A stretch of DNA of 49,590 nucleotides from MGBC163016 sp910588905. GTDB taxonomy: Bacteria > Actinomycetota > Coriobacteriia > Coriobacteriales > Eggerthellaceae. Below are positions 49,009 to 49,590 of this stretch, piece by piece. Position numbers and translations under genes: made by a program. The notes beneath the pieces were generated by a model, which searched no databases, was not told where the DNA came from, and worked only from the letters and a program-made list of their open reading frames with translations. Every line of letters begins with the position of its first letter. Positions within the stretch are counted from its first letter, which is position 1. The stretch is taken from contig CAPGDO010000015.1 in NCBI GenBank assembly GCA_948616985.1, forward strand, positions 1 through 49,590, read 5' to 3'.

Positions 49009-49590
49009 GGGCCGATCGTGATCGGCCCTGGGTAGCATGACAGGTTGCCCGTAGGGGCGGATCTGGATCCGCCCTCTCTCGTGTTTGGGATAACGCCCTC
49101 CCCGCAAGGGGCGTTCGGCCTTAGGCCTCGGCTCTCGAAAAGACGTGATGCTTCGCTTATATCACGCTTTTCTCGGCCTGCGGAATCGGCCTCAACCCCT
49201 CACGGGGAAGGGCTGTCTTCTGCATAAACAAAAAAAATCCTCACCGCACTGCTGATGGGACCCTCCAGGTCCGCATCACCACTGCGGGCGACTCATCGCC
49301 GCGTCATCGCGCTTCGCGCGAAAGGATGTGCGGCGCATAGGGCCATCTTGCTCATAGGTCTCTCCCGCCGCCTAACTATTTCCGCTGCAAAGCAGCGGGA
49401 TGTGGGTTGTGACCTGTATACACCTGCGTGGTTTTCTGGGTTGACCCGTCGGGCCGAGCATGCTCGGCCCCTACGGATCGTGCGCCAGGTTCCCATCGGA
49501 TGAACCGTGCATGTGTGCCAGGTTTCTTTCGGGTAAACCGTGCATGTCAGGATGCCTTGTAGGGGCGGATCTAGATCCGCCCGATGGCGC
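49008..49590 (+). repeat. Large multi-hairpin repeat, copy R3, runs off the window
   Basis: Two palindromes (arms GGGCCGATC at 49009-49028 and GGGCGGATC at 49055-49074) lead into the shared core: CCCC-GCAA-GGGG, GAAAAGACGTGAT/ATCACGCTTTTC, CCCC-TCA-CGGGG, GGACCC-TCC-rGGTCC arms, CGCG-CTT-CGCG and CCGCTGC-like arms. It continues to palindromes GGGCCGAGC (49451-49470) and GGGCGGATC (49563-49582). The shared tail would lie beyond the window. The core is nearly identical to R2 over the first 180 bases. No gene is seen in this 580-bp stretch. Confidence 0.92.

Noticed and set aside
49045..49227. Open frames inside the large repeats, translating to a shared RPRLSKRRDASLISRF-type peptide (also near 17945 and the end of a frame at 38245)
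   Set aside because: They simply translate the repeated hairpin core; no ribosome-binding site, frame not kept to a common end, and starts differ between copies.

Overview
The window looks like a chromosome segment of a high-GC anaerobic actinobacterium, most likely class Coriobacteriia, family Eggerthellaceae (an inference). The grounds are strongly GC-rich third codon positions, two adjacent YhgE/Pip proteins, an S10/C45/C1 peptidase cluster beside an amino-acid permease, lactate-racemase maturation genes, a stand-alone TrpB2, and several genes with a -10 box 6-8 nt before the start codon (leaderless style). No tRNA, 5S/16S/23S rRNA, phage, plasmid, IS transposase or CRISPR array was seen. 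One stable RNA is present: the small SRP RNA (ffs) near 48.2 kb.

Layout. 0-5 kb: end of an APC amino-acid permease, then three peptidase-type genes (S10, C45-like, C1B/PepC), all without signal peptides. 5-7 kb: TetR regulator and a 9-TM membrane protein. 7-10 kb: LysR regulator divergent from an EamA exporter, then a radical SAM protein. 10-15 kb (minus strand): a BceRS/BceAB-like module of response regulator, intramembrane-sensing kinase, an unlisted 50-aa membrane peptide, ABC ATPase and 10-TM permease, with a direct-repeat operator candidate. 15-18 kb: tyrosine phosphatase, divergent kinase-fold protein, membrane protein. 18-20.8 kb: an AT-richer island with an ankyrin/SUKH-like gene between two copies of a repeat, and an unknown gene whose 3' end lies in repeat sequence. 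20.8-24 kb: second EamA exporter and a PAS hybrid kinase. 24-30 kb: two YhgE/Pip proteins, CorA. 30-36.6 kb: secreted cyclophilin, larE-larB-short larC, a RhaD-like aldolase with a long disordered tail, ybaK, OPT transporter. 36.6-38 kb: DHA2-type MFS exporter. 38.7-42 kb: dtd, GH25 lipoprotein, small membrane protein, trpB2 with a Trp-codon attenuator. 42-46 kb: cysK-metNIQ. 46-49 kb: sortase-like protein, rsmI, YgjP-type metalloprotease, ffs, DedA.

Two signals go beyond ordinary annotation. First, trpB2 is preceded by a GTG-initiated 27-codon leader with three consecutive Trp codons, a terminator, and a 12-nt segment right after the leader stop that can pair across the terminator loop: a complete ribosome-mediated attenuator in front of a stand-alone TrpB2. 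Second, a 550-640 bp multi-hairpin repeat occurs in three long copies (17.9, 38.0, 49.0 kb) and one 5'-truncated copy (19.96 kb), all in one orientation, with a family of small palindromes whose arms vary in a compensatory way. The repeat supplies the DedA stop codon and the C-terminus of another gene, and one copy carries an extra palindrome inside it.
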